Source of the DNA: Cladopsammia gracilis | Taxonomy: Eukaryota; Cnidaria; Anthozoa; Scleractinia; Dendrophylliidae | Assembly (NCBI GenBank): GCA_022457155.1 | Contig: JAJGOT010000115.1 | Span: 1,548,501 to 1,612,500 of the forward strand | Direction of reading: 5' to 3' | DNA length: 64,000 bases | Shown: positions 35,107-45,985 of the stretch, one piece after another | Numbering within the stretch: the first letter of the stretch is position 1 | Layout: each line of letters starts with the position of its first letter | Translations under genes and position numbers: made by a program | Notes under the pieces: model-generated | The model's database searches: none | What the model saw: only the letters and a program-made list of their open reading frames with translations | What the model was told of the DNA's origin: nothing

Positions 35107-35399
35107 GACCACTAGTCGTTTTGTAAAATGGTGGGTCCTGTCCGAATACAATAGTTTTGACCATTTTCCTTAAGCGTTAGTGGAAATCCACCATTAGTTG
35201 GTTTTAGTGCGAACGTAAACAGTTGGTTAAACATTTACGTTGACGCCAGCCGTCTATAGCTCGCTTCTTATTTTATTACATACGTAAATGAAACCAAATT
35301 CGCGTCCGGACTAGCGTGAAAATTACACGACAGTGGAAATACATCTTTTCTCTTCTAGAGGCAGACCGTGTGTGTAGTGTAATGTGCTTCTAACTTGTG

Positions 35400-36085
35400 A
35401 ATCTGGATATAATGCTGAAGCTCGACCATTCCAATGAAAGCCAGCTTTTGAGCAGTGCTTTCCTGTGCTGCTATAGGGAAATCTTTGCTGACGTCATTGT
35501 TTACATTTTGCTTCATTAGCATACGAATCTGCATAGAGAAAGCATCATGCTAAATAAGAAACGACTTCAAAAGTTGAAAGAGCTTGTTAAACTAAGTAAT
35601 CTATGCAATTTTCAGCTTTTTTCATGCAATATATACGGAAATATCTGCTATCAAAAACTGCAAAATTGTTGGGTGGCAAAAGCGCTAATGAGCCATCATT
35701 CTTTGTAAAATTTTGAGTTTTAAAACAGCATTGCATGGAGTGTATCTAGGATATCGGGCTCAAATTTTCAGAGAAAGCTAATTGTGCTATGCCCTTTCAA
35801 TATTCAGAGTTGATTTTTTTGTAGGGCATATGCTAATGAGGCAAAAATGGTTAACAAAGATTCCCCTATTTATTATGCGATACAAGAAAATTCAAACTTT
35901 TGAGTCGGTGGAGGAAATCCTAAAGTGTGACCATTCAAATGAAAGTTATTGAGCAGTACTTTTCAGTGGTACTGTTTATTATGCTGTACAAGGTGGTTTA
36001 AACTTTTAAGTCTGTGGATGAAATCCTAAAGTGTGACCATTCAAATGAAAGCTATTGAGCAGTACTTTCGAGCTTTGCGCAGTTG
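35400..36085 (+). repeat. Units of the 110-bp dispersed repeat
   Basis: One diverged unit at 35400-35480 and two better units at 35885-36085 carry GACCATTCAAATGAAAG, TTGAGCAGTACTTT and GATGAAATCCTAAAGTGTG. They match the family at 3168-3410 in opposite orientation. The last unit ends about 80 bp before the large duplication begins. Confidence 0.65.
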
Positions 36086-36449
36086 AAGATAAAATTCACT
36101 CCGGAAATTGGTGGGTCAAATGGATGTTAACATTCAGCCCACGGTAATTTAATGGTCACCTGCCTTACTCATGGAGACGGCGTTGGAGGGAGGAGAGGGT
36201 GGGGAGTTGGATGCGGTGGTGGGGGGAGGGGGGGGGGGGGGGGGGAGTCGCCGAGGAGAGGGAAAGGTTCGATCGTTTCGTATGCGCGACTTGGCTCTAA
36301 GGAGCCTTTGATTATAGTTCCTGCTTATTCAACTTGTCAATAATTCTTACTTTTTATTGGGGCGTCTATATATATAGTGATATCTGTTAACAGCTCTAAA
36401 ACTGAGACTGATTCATCTTGATTAGATAAAATATATGTATAGTGTTGTG

Positions 36450-36455
36450 TTTATT
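36450..36455 (-). promoter_or_regulatory. Polyadenylation signal, peptide gene copy 1
   Basis: AATAAA on the minus strand, about 38 nt beyond the stop codon of the preprohormone-like gene. It supports a compact 3' end. Confidence 0.75.
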
Positions 36456-36492
36456 TCTTGTTAGTAACAGATTTATCTCCTGGTTAATAATC

Positions 36493-37478
36493 TTAGTTGT
36501 TTTCTTGTCTGTAAGGAGGAACTATAACATCAGTGCGTTTATCGGAGAATGGTCTCCATGGTGTTCCTAGTCTTCTTTTCTGAAAAATAGAAAAAAAGCG
36601 AATTGACAGAATTGAATTAAAAACTTTGTGATCTTACGTGCATACAAATCAGGCATAATTTTAGAAAGATAAAGTAACAATTCTCCAGAGAACGTAACAT
36701 CAACTGAAACTGAAACAACAAACAAAACCAAGATAAAAAGTTCTATTTTTTAGTTTTTCGTTTATTTTTGATACTACCTGTGCCTCCTAACCTACCTACC
36801 TACCTACCTACCTACCTACCTACCTACCTACCTACCTACCTACCTCCCTACCTACCTACCTACCTCCCTACCTACCTACCTACCTACCTACCTACCTACC
36901 TACCTACCTACCTACCAACCTACTTACCTACCTCCCTACCTACCTACCTACCTACATACCTACCTACCTACCTACCTACCTACCTACCTACCTACCTACC
37001 TACCTACCTACCTACCTACCTACCTACCTACCTCCCTACCTACCTACCTACCTACCTACCTACCTACCTACCTACCTACCTACCTACCTACCTACCTACC
37101 TACCTACCTACCTACCTACCTACCTACCTACCTACCTACCCAACCTTGTAACAACATGAAAATATCGCAGTTGACCTTGAAGCTTTGCTCTCGGCCAAAT
37201 GTTCGTATTTCGGACCATCTTGGCTAAACACGGACAAGCTTGTTCAACGATCTATGTTTGTGTTATATAGTTTATACCTTTCCACCGCTGTATGGACGAC
37301 ACACAAGGGTTAATCCACAGATCCTCTTGAACTTATTCTGCCGTTCGCTCGCTAACGCTTTACGCTCTTCCGTGGAGAATTCGTCGTTAACATTACGTAA
37401 AATCGGGGACGCTTTAACATCACTAGACATCAACGAAATGGCAGCGATTGTAAGTAATACTGCAGTTAAAAGATGCAT
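36493..37478 (-). CDS. Secreted peptide preprohormone-like gene, copy 1
   Basis: Two exons, 37478-37278 and 36579-36493, encode 95 residues. The 698-nt intron has donor AAG|GTATAA and a strong acceptor (TTTTTTTCTATTTTTCAG). Residues 1-23 are a signal peptide ending DVKA. A propeptide (24-50) ends at K51-R52. The ring peptide [13 protein letters not shown] (53-65) has a C-x5-C loop and is followed by G66 and KKRR (67-70), the classic amidation and prohormone-convertase site. [11 protein letters not shown]81-R82 and [13 protein letters not shown] complete the chain. Predicted product: a cyclic, C-terminally amidated secreted peptide. I recognise no named family. The basic cleavage site spans the exon junction. 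The intron carries a 350-bp tetranucleotide array. Confidence 0.85.
36788..37140 (+). repeat. CCTA tetranucleotide microsatellite
   Basis: About 88 near-perfect CCTA units with scattered variants (CCTC, CCAA, CATA) lie inside the intron of the copy-1 peptide gene. The long Leu-Pro-Thr-Tyr plus-strand frame is an artefact. Confidence 0.97.
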
Positions 37479-37799
37479 TGTGAAATTCTTTTTTGAAGTT
37501 CTAGTGGCTGCAAGGGATAAAATACATAAAAGTGTTATAACACGTACATCATGCCTGCATTGAGCTAATATTTGTCATGCCTATATTGGGCTAATATTTG
37601 TCTTGCCCATATTGGACAAATATTGGTCAAATCCTTCTTTGTGACTGTGTTGAATACAAAAGACAAGACCTAAGTGATATGGTTTGAAAACCAGACCCGA
37701 TAATGCACATTTTTGCTGTTAATGTGTCTTTCTTGGAAGTTGGCCAATAACAATAGCCTATCCATTCTCGGCGAGCACGCGACCAAATGTAAATACAAA

Positions 37800-38300
37800 C
37801 AACCGTTTAATCCCGGGGGGGAGGTACTCTGTATATTTTTGGGTGGTGATGTGCCACTGGGACTCTGAAACCCTTACCCTATATCAGACCATGTTAAGCT
37901 GATTTTGCGACCCTATACTAGACTCTACGGGGGGGAGGGAGGAGGGGGGTACTCTGTATATTTTTGGCTGCTGGGACTCTGAAACCCTTACCCTATACCA
38001 GACCATGTTCAGCTGATTTTGCAACCCTATTATTCTAGACTAGACACCGAAAATCCCTACTTTATACCAGACTTGCTATTTTTACAACTATCTCACTGGT
38101 AGTGTTTTTAATGGAAACCATCTGTCGACAGTGTTTCCGCGATGATCTTCTTTCTGTTTCGTTTAGGGAAGGCTCTTTGTTTTCCGAGTTTCAATTCCTA
38201 TTCTAGACTTAATTCTCAAATCACTCAGATCAGTTTCCCGTCAAATAATACCCTATTCTAGACCGAAACTCTCTGATTTCTATACCCTATTCCAGACTAA
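37800..38300 (+). repeat. About 115-bp tandem units upstream of peptide gene copy 1
   Basis: Two units carry GGGACTCTGAAACCCTTACC, CAGACCATGTT(A/C)AGCTGATTTTG, CCCTATACTAGACTCTACGG and a G-run with TACTCTGTATATTTTTGG. A third stretch is degraded. Related units are at 50040-50400 in copy 2. Confidence 0.7.
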
Positions 38301-38308
38301 ACTGCTTC

Positions 38309-38889
38309 TATATATATCCTATATTGGCGACATACCATTCAACACTCTAAGAAACTCGAATTTTATAATATCTTTAAGAACGAATATATGCCTTCTCATT
38401 ACTTAGACCTTACAAGGAAATCAAATGACAGAAAACAATTAGTAAAATTTCGTATAAGTAATCATAAATTAATGATTGAAATTGGTAGATATGAACAAAT
38501 CACAAGAGATGATAGATTGTGCCCTACTTGTGGAGGTAATGAAATTGAAGATGGAATTCACTTCCTTTTTCATTGTCCTAAATACTCAATTCTTAGGGAC
38601 GGATTTTATAGGAAAATAGGGTATCACCTACCAAATATAAAACAGTTATCTCCTTCAGAAGTAACCAATGAATTAATGAACTCTCGTAATTATTTTGTAA
38701 TTATTCAATTATTGAAATTCATTCTTTCATGCTTAGATTTCCACAATAATCAAATTATCAATCCAGACTGATGTATCTTAATTATACTTTCCCTTTCTTT
38801 GTTATACTATTGTAATTTTATTTTGTTATGTTGTAATGCTTTGCAATACTGTATGGATTTATAGTTATGCAAATAAAGCTACTTGTTGT
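38309..38889 (+). mobile_element. 5'-truncated non-LTR retrotransposon, copy 1 only
   Basis: The frame from before 38388 to 38771 encodes the C-terminal end of a LINE ORF2: HSKKLEFYNIFKNEY, a region with RKQLVKFRISNHKLMIEIGRY, and a zinc-knuckle-like CPTCGGNEIEDGIHFLFHC. A 3' region follows, ending GCAAATAAAG and a short TTG-like tail. TGCTTC flanks both sides (38303-38308, 38890-38895). The equivalent place in copy 2 (near 51488) has an unbroken CTAAACTGCTTC, so this insertion came after the duplication. The ORF2 fragment is open but lacks the endonuclease and reverse transcriptase. Confidence 0.85.
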
Positions 38890-39161
38890 TGCTTCAAAAC
38901 CATACCCTTTACAGCGGCACATACTTATATATAGCTTATGAGAGTACCTCCCCCGCGCGTTTAATACAGCAAACACCATAGTTGTAGGTAAATTAAACGG
39001 CAAAAGAAGTTTCTAAATGTTGTTGACACGATTTGTTTTCATTTGCACATTTTCTTCAAACACTAGTTTTGTCGTCAGCCTTAAATCAAGTGCATTATCT
39101 GCCAAAACACCGAAAACGTGTTTTATTATTCCAGTACACGTGTAAAGCCTGTTTTTCATGT

Positions 39162-39500
39162 GTCGGGGAAATCCCAGACGATCGGAGATTTTACTGTTTC
39201 CCGGCCGTCTCAGATTTTGCTGACAGGAAAATACGAAATCGTAGACATCCTCGATCATCTGGGATGAATCAGAAGAAACGGGAATGTTTCTCTTTCCCGA
39301 GGCATCCCAGATTTCTGCAATGATTTGGTACGTCAGCGATACGTTAAGCTCACTACCAAGACTCTATTTGGCAAAAACGTGCTCAGAAATTAAAATGGTG
39401 GACTTTGACCACATCATCTCCGATTTTACCGACACTTCTGTCCAATATAGGAAACGGTCGAGAAACAGCTAAAATCCCTGATCATCTGGCATTTTTCCCG
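39162..39500. repeat. Imperfect inverted-repeat element, shared by both copies
   Basis: TCGGGGAAATCCCAGACGATC at the left pairs imperfectly with GATCATCTGGCATTTTTCCCG at the right, and more GATCATCTGGGAT motifs lie inside. The same element is at 51763-52124 in copy 2, so it predates the duplication. Confidence 0.5.
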
Positions 39501-41960
39501 TCCAAAAACGCAACTTTGTGACTTGATATGTTTTGTTAATCTCCTAACCTGCGATCAGGAGTAGTTTGGACGAAGACAATGAAATCCGCAAAAACATTTC
39601 CACTTCTGCTGTCCACAGAACAGCGATAAATGTGCTTTTTCAGAAACATTTCCACTCAATTGAAACGAGTGTAGGTGGACTAAAACGTATGTTCTTTGTG
39701 TAGAGATGAAATCGTATATCATGCAGTCAATTGTTATGCGACTGCAAATATGTACAAGTTAATTAATAAGATCCGTTTCTTTATTTTGTCTATATTGGGT
39801 ACTAAAATTGATTCACGAGAAAGACTATTTTTGACGCAATATTACTCGAATGACAAAAAGGAACGCTGATTCAAAATCTATCAGTTCAAGGCAACACAGT
39901 TGAAACGGCAGATAACGGTTTTGAAATGTTTTGATCATTTTAGAATTGCGATTGACGCCTTAAGAGATCTTAAGAGAGCGGTGGCATGAGGATTTCTGTT
40001 CCTTTTATGACATTTGCTTGGAGTCATCAAACCTATATTTATTTGTTATTGCAGTTTTCTTTTTATTGCTGGTAGACAGAACACTACGTAAAATCTTTCT
40101 TTCGCGGCTGCAGTGTCATGTAGAGGCTAACGTAACGAGTTATTAACAACCTCGACAATTCTTAATTTCTCCGTCTGAAATTTTCTTTTCAGTAAGATGC
40201 ACTGAATAGACGATTTAACTTTATAATTGAAATGTTATCTCAAACATTTATTAACCTTGTTTCTTAGTGTTACCAATCCGATGAATTGTACACGCTCACT
40301 ACTAAATATATCTGATAACAAATGGAGCCAAATGAAAACCGAAAATTCAACTAAATGTAAAATAAATATAAATTCGTTCCCTTAAAAATTTCAAATGATT
40401 TTAATTTCATCGTTTGCTTATGATAAAGATTAAGCTGGAAAAATCGTTTTGGCTATTTCTTAGGCTTTTTTGTGTTTCCTTAAAGCGATAATATAGTGCC
40501 ATACATACCCTCGAATGGTTTTCTAGTCTTGACGGTTTCGTCGCCCAATCTGTGTTCTACCTTCCAGCACAGTTGTGGACTCTCCAGTGTACATAGATGT
40601 CACTTCAATCTTCAATATATAAAAGCAGCCAAAATGAAATTCCTCCCCTTCAATTTCCGCCGGTAACTCTAATTTACAACGTTGGAAAGAGCTTTTGTTG
40701 TAGCATTTCCTTTAGGTGTCGTTGTGTTTAAATTTTGTGACACATCTGTTGGCCGATAACGTATTTATTGTCCAAGCTGGTAATTAAAGATGAAAAGCTC
40801 GTAGGCCGTAAGGGTTTTGAACTATTATTGCCCGATTCTTAATTGAGTTGGCAGTTGAACGACGTACTACACGACAACTTCTCCATTTTATATTCAAACA
40901 CCTCCAAATAATATTTCCTCTTGTCATCTCCTGGTTGTTTCCCAAGATTGACTAAGTCTTAAGCTGCGGAATGTACTCATATTCTCGGTGTATTAAAGAT
41001 GGCCACCAACAAGAACATATTATCTGACTTAGTTTATTTCTACTCGTAAATATGTTTATACCAATTATTATCAGTTCATTTTTTGCGTGGGAGATTTGAA
41101 ATAGCTCGTTGAACTGAATGAGTCTACGAACACGTAATTATTTTCTCATTATGTTTTAACTAGAAACACAAATACATCCGAAAAGCCAAGACCCTTCTAG
41201 GGTTAAAAGTTCTGTTGAAAGCTAAAAAACCTTAACCAGTAACCACATTTTGTTTCGAGTCACAAATGCACTTATCCGAAGAATAAGATTTACAAAGGAT
41301 GAAAGTTGTTATAGGCGCATATATCGTACATTGCGAACTACCAACAACAGTCCAGTTTTCATTTCCAAATCCACCTGCTATTTCTTAAACACAAATGCTC
41401 ATCTAAAAACGGATTGTTCAATTCTTAATTTTCATCTTTTTTACGAATCACATATTTCAACATGTTGTAACACAAGACAAAAAGGTCGAACTGTATTTTG
41501 GACATATTTACAAAGAACACCATCTACAGTTAGATTTTTAACAATCATAATTTACTTCTTCGAAAAAAAGAAAAACTAGCCGTGTACTGTTGCATCTATT
41601 GCAAGTTATTCATACTCCAATCCGGCCTTTGAAATACCAATACCAACGACAATTTCTGTTCAATCATTTTAAATTTACTCCAAATATTTTAAAAGACAAA
41701 ACTTGGGACTCGAGGATTAAACTGGTGCTAGAGGATAACCAATAACCACGTTTTATCATCGGATTCATAGTTCTATAATCACCAATTCTTTAATATGAGA
41801 GAATCCTAAAAAATCAATTTGACTGTTCCGTCAAGAAAATTAGATTTCACGTAGAAAAAGTTGAAAAGTTCTATTTAAATTAAACTTGATGATTTGTGTG
41901 TTGTCGCAAGCTACTCAACAACGTTAGGTTTAAATTTCGTTCCAGGACTGAAATTGGGTA
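39501..41960. other. Duplicated but gene-free sequence
   Basis: This is collinear with about 52125-54390 in copy 2. Open frames (for example 41250-41579) are not kept in the other copy, which argues against coding function. Confidence 0.5.
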
Positions 41961-41961
41961 A

Positions 41962-42372
41962 AGGCCCTGTCACACTATTGCGTATTAAAGAAACGTATGA
42001 GTTGCGTATGAAAATTCATAAAATAATTTTCATACGCACAAAATTCCCTTGAAAATACAGCGTATGACCAGCGTACTTGACCTATGAGTAACGTAGCTTC
42101 AGCGCAACTCTCGCGTATTCAGCGTATGCCTAGCGTATGCTTAGCGAATAAACTATACGTCCGAATACGCACAAAATTTTTAAGCATGCTTAAAAATTTT
42201 GTGCGTATTCGGACGTATGCCAGCGTATGCCACCGTATGCGACCATGCTTGAAACGTATACAACCTATGCCTAACGTACCCCTAGCGTATGTCAGCGTAT
42301 ACCAACGTATGAGTGATATTTTTTCATACGCTGGCATACGCTAGTACGATACGCAATAGTGTGACAGGGCCA
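41962..42372. mobile_element. Harbinger-like MITE with 64-bp palindrome, copy 1 only
   Basis: The ends read GGCCCTGTCACACTATTGCG and its reverse complement, with TAA on both sides (41959-41961, 42373-42375). Copy 2 keeps GGGTAACGAG without the element (about 54383). TAA duplication suits PIF/Harbinger elements. The interior is packed with CGTATG/CATACG words, and a perfect 64-bp palindrome spans 42155-42218. There is no transposase. Confidence 0.88.
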
Positions 42373-43589
42373 TAAACGAGTCAACTAAAAGTACGTACAG
42401 TTCATGGCACGTATTGTTACTTAACGGTCACTATATATTTTTTTGAAGCATCTAAAGTTCTGGCACCTTTAAAAGTGATCACAAATGACTTGAAGCATTT
42501 GGGAAATTCGTCGCATACTAATAGAAAACTTAAACTTAATTTGACATACAGTTTCTTAACCTGTGTCTTACTGCGTAACTTATATATCTTTTTGGTTCTT
42601 GAAGACTATTTCCCGATCAAAATTCACACAAACAAACAAACAGACAGACAAAAATGTTTGTTCTAGCAAAAGAAGATGATGCTTTGACAACTAAACTGAA
42701 AAGCAATGAAACGTGCAAAAAAAAAAAACAATGAAAATGGAGGCAGGTTTATTTTAATTAAATTTTTGTCTGAAAGTAATGGCATATGTCCTTTAATGTT
42801 TTTTATAAGAACTCGGTGGTAAATTATGGCAAAATTCCCAAGCTTATTTCTTGTTTTAACTTTATTTTGTTTTTATAATCTTAATAACTTAAAAGTAATA
42901 CATGTAGTAACTTAATTTAGTTGTAAAATTGACTTTTAAGTTTAAGGAATACATGCAAAGATGTAACCGTTCAAATGAAAGCGTCTTTGAAGTATTTTCA
43001 TGTGGTACTGAAATTTTCTGGAAACTGGATGACTTAAAATCACTTTTAACTTGGCGCTATGAAGTGAAATTTAATATTAAAAGAAGCAATTAGAGAAAGA
43101 TCACCTTTTGAAAGTAGTAATAGTCTTGGGAGCTATGTTCAGTTTACAATTAAATATGTCAGCTGCCTTTCGCATGGAGTCATCAAAAGCTTTTGAAGTT
43201 GTGTTCTTATAAAAGCACCGTTACCTTGTATTTTCAATTTAACGGCTAACAAGCCTTGAGCCATGGGATCCAAGGACTTTAAAATGTCTTTCTTTCAGTG
43301 TAAAGTGAACGAAAACGCCTTCGGAGCAATAACGGACGAGAGCAACCAACATCCGTGCATATAAATGTTTATTTCACTGATAATTTGTTTAAATTAAATC
43401 CTCACCTGCAATCGCTGAAAGATACAAACGTGAAATTTCCAATTGTCGCAACAACAACAACAACAACAAAAAAATATATATATATATGAATTTTTTTAAT
43501 GCATTATATTTTATACACAAAACTAGTGATATCCTTCAGATTTTCCTATAGGGTATTAAGTTCAGGTCTACATCGCCATCTTAATTAAT

Positions 43590-44890
43590 TAACTTCCTCT
43601 TTTCATAGTGAAGTAACTATTAGAGAACAATAACAACAACTTGTTTTGTGGGTGCCAATGGGGAAGTGGGTAATGAAATGTTCAGAAATAATACTTTTTC
43701 CGCAGTACTGCTAGGTAAACATGTATCGGATAAAGCTTGCAGCCCATGGAGATGCAGACCGTGGATGGGTGAGGTAGTAGGGCCTCAGGTTGCACCCACA
43801 CGAAAGCACTCCTGCGTAGAGAGGAGGGAGTTAGGCCTCCTCTCTGATTGGAGAGAGTAGGGCCTCCTCTAACCTAGACCCGAGCAGTACAGAAAAACTG
43901 GAGGGAGTTGGGCCTCGAGAAACGAGTCTATGGGGGCAAAAGTGTGACGAGAGGAGCACTTCATCTCCATTCCCTTGTTCTTTATTGAGCGATCAAGTAA
44001 TATCAACTAATTATAAGGTATACGTAATTATCTAGACAAAGCCAGTTACGACTTCATTAATTTCGAAAAATTGGACTCCATTAAATCACCTACAGCCCAT
44101 GGAGATACAGACCGTGGATGGGTGAGGTAGTTGGGCCTCAGGTTGCACCCACACGAAAGCACTCCTGGGTAGAGAGGAGGGAGTTGGGCCTCCTCTCTGA
44201 TTGGAGGGAGTAGGGCCTCCTCTAACCTAGATGCGAGCAGTACACAATAACCATCCTATATGGAGGAGGTGTACACAAGAATAGCTAATAATATATAATA
44301 ACAATATATTCATTTCCTATTGTCTGGATATAACATTGTGGACGTCTTTTTTTATTATTATTATCTAATAATAGGGTACACTGAATAAAGTGAAGGGAAG
44401 CCTGAGCAGCGCGGTGGGTTGGGGAGGGGCACGATTTAGGAACTTGTGGCTCCGAGCACGAGGAATACAAGAATGAACGAGCATGCTCCGATCATGCCAT
44501 GAGATGACAGCACAAGAATTTCATTGGATGACACCACGTGGGGTGTGACTGGCTGTGTCACGCAAACCGGAAGGCACGTACGCCCCAGGCTTAACTACGC
44601 AATACAAGAGTTGTTAATTAACTATAATTTATTGCAGTGCTCCAATAAAATTAGGATATAAAGGGGCAGTATCACGAGGTCGAAACTTGAAAACGTCGGC
44701 CTACGTTTTCAAGTTTGATTCCGCAAATTCAAAAAGGCCGTCGAGAAGTGTAGGTATTTGTTGAATCAAAAAATCCGTTTTGATAGCCGGAAGAAAGAAA
44801 AAAATCACTTTTAACAGTGATATGTCCAAAATTCCGGTGCAAGAGTAGTGAACAGTGCCGCGCGTGGAATCTCGTGATACTGCCCCTTTA
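43590..44890. mobile_element. Composite insertion, copy 1 only
   Basis: Copy 2 reads straight through this point (CTTAATTAATAACCGCC near 55335). The insert holds two 151-bp direct repeats (43740-43890 and 44093-44243, starting CAGCCCATGGAGAT/CAGCCCATGGAGATGC and ending CGAGCAGTAC) and a terminal MITE at 44659-44890. Low-copy flanks of unknown origin fill the rest. Confidence 0.75.
44659..44890. mobile_element. MITE with AAAGGGGCAGTATCACGAG ends
   Basis: The terminal repeats are AAAGGGGCAGTATCACGAG and its exact reverse complement. AT-rich flanks allow a TA or TTA target duplication. An inner foldback (AACTTGAAAACGT/ACGTTTTCAAGTT) follows the left end at 44685-44717. Confidence 0.8.
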
Positions 44891-45565
44891 ATAACCGCCT
44901 TCTTAAAAGTCAAATACTGCTGTGCTGCATTTCTCAGTGAAGAATGAATTTACCTCGGCTCTTTTCTTTTTTATTTAGCTGCGTTTTGAATTCGTACTAA
45001 TTAAAACCGGTAAAACGGAAATTCATTGACAACCGCCTGGAACGAAAGTTTATTTAGAATATGTATTTGAAAAAATAAGTTTAAAACCCCTAAAACAAGG
45101 GTGGTACCATTCCTTTTGCGCTGTTTATTATTTATAGTTTTTAAGTGGTACGTCTCTTTGTTTTACGTTTTTTGAATGAGGAATGCAGCAGTTATTTCCA
45201 TTTCACGCCGTTTAGATAAATTTGTAGATATGTCTTTGCATTTTGTTTAATATTTAGTAGTTTCTAATTGCAATCGACTTTAAAAGTGCACTAACGATAT
45301 GCGACCTGTTTAAACTAAAATATATATTTATAAAGGGGTTAGTTTCTAAAGCAACTGAGGTGCCGCGTCGGCGGGAGAGTGAAGGACGAAAATTTGGTTG
45401 TCAAAAGCTGATGTTTCGAGCGCTAGCCCTTTGTCAGAGAGAAGGGCCAGCACTCGAAACATCAGCCTTTTAATGTCTTTACAGTGGCCAGTTTACCTTA
45501 TTAACTCAGTAACAGTTGATAAAACAAAATTTTCGTGTTAAAAATAAATTTAGTTTGTGTATGTT

Positions 45566-45860
45566 CACAGTATTTTTCAAAGAGTTAAAATAACTCCTAA
45601 AGTGAAGTTACATTAACTCCTTGCACTGGAGTTAATTTTTTCGGAGTTATTTCAACTCCAAAAAAGAGTTATTTTCCCCCAAAAAGCAGTTACCTTGCTG
45701 TATAGTAGAGTTAAATTAACTCCATTAGTGGTTGGAGTTATTTTAACCCCCAGATTCGGAGTAAATTTGGAGTTAAAATGACCCCAAAAAGGGTATTATC
45801 CTGAACCTAAAATTTTTACTCCACTTTTGGAGTTAAAATAACTCTTTGAAAATTGCAGTG
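45566..45860. mobile_element. MITE built of GGAGTTAAAATAACTCC motifs, copy 1 only
   Basis: The ends pair (CACAGTATTTTTCAAAGAG with the reverse complement of CTCTTTGAAAATTGCAGTG). The interior contains several forms of the small palindrome GAGTTA(N)TAACTC. Copy 2 lacks it near 56042. Confidence 0.8.
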
Positions 45861-45879
45861 TTTAATTTAATGTCCAAGA

Positions 45880-45985
45880 GGCCGATTACACGAGCTCGGG
45901 CTGGCTGGGTTAGCCGGGATGACTTTCAGCACGGTATTACATGAGACGAGCCAGCCACGGACTAGAGCTAAATTTAGCGTCAATT
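45880..45985. repeat. GGCTGGCTGGGTTAGCCGGGAT repeat, shared by both copies
   Basis: CGATTACACGAGC, a GGGCTGGCTGGGTTAGCCG block, GATGACTTTCAGC, CGGTATTACATG and GAGCCAGCC recur at 56058-56165 and, rearranged, in the element at 61011-61392. It is a dispersed transposon end family that was present before the duplication. Confidence 0.6.

Noticed and set aside
36788..37140. Telomeric repeat tract
   Set aside because: The unit is CCTA, not the CCCTAA/TTAGGG expected of cnidarian telomeres, and it lies inside a gene.
36768..37151. Leu-Pro-Thr-Tyr repeat proteins (also at 49206-49622)
   Set aside because: They are translations of the CCTA tetranucleotide arrays inside introns of the minus-strand peptide genes.
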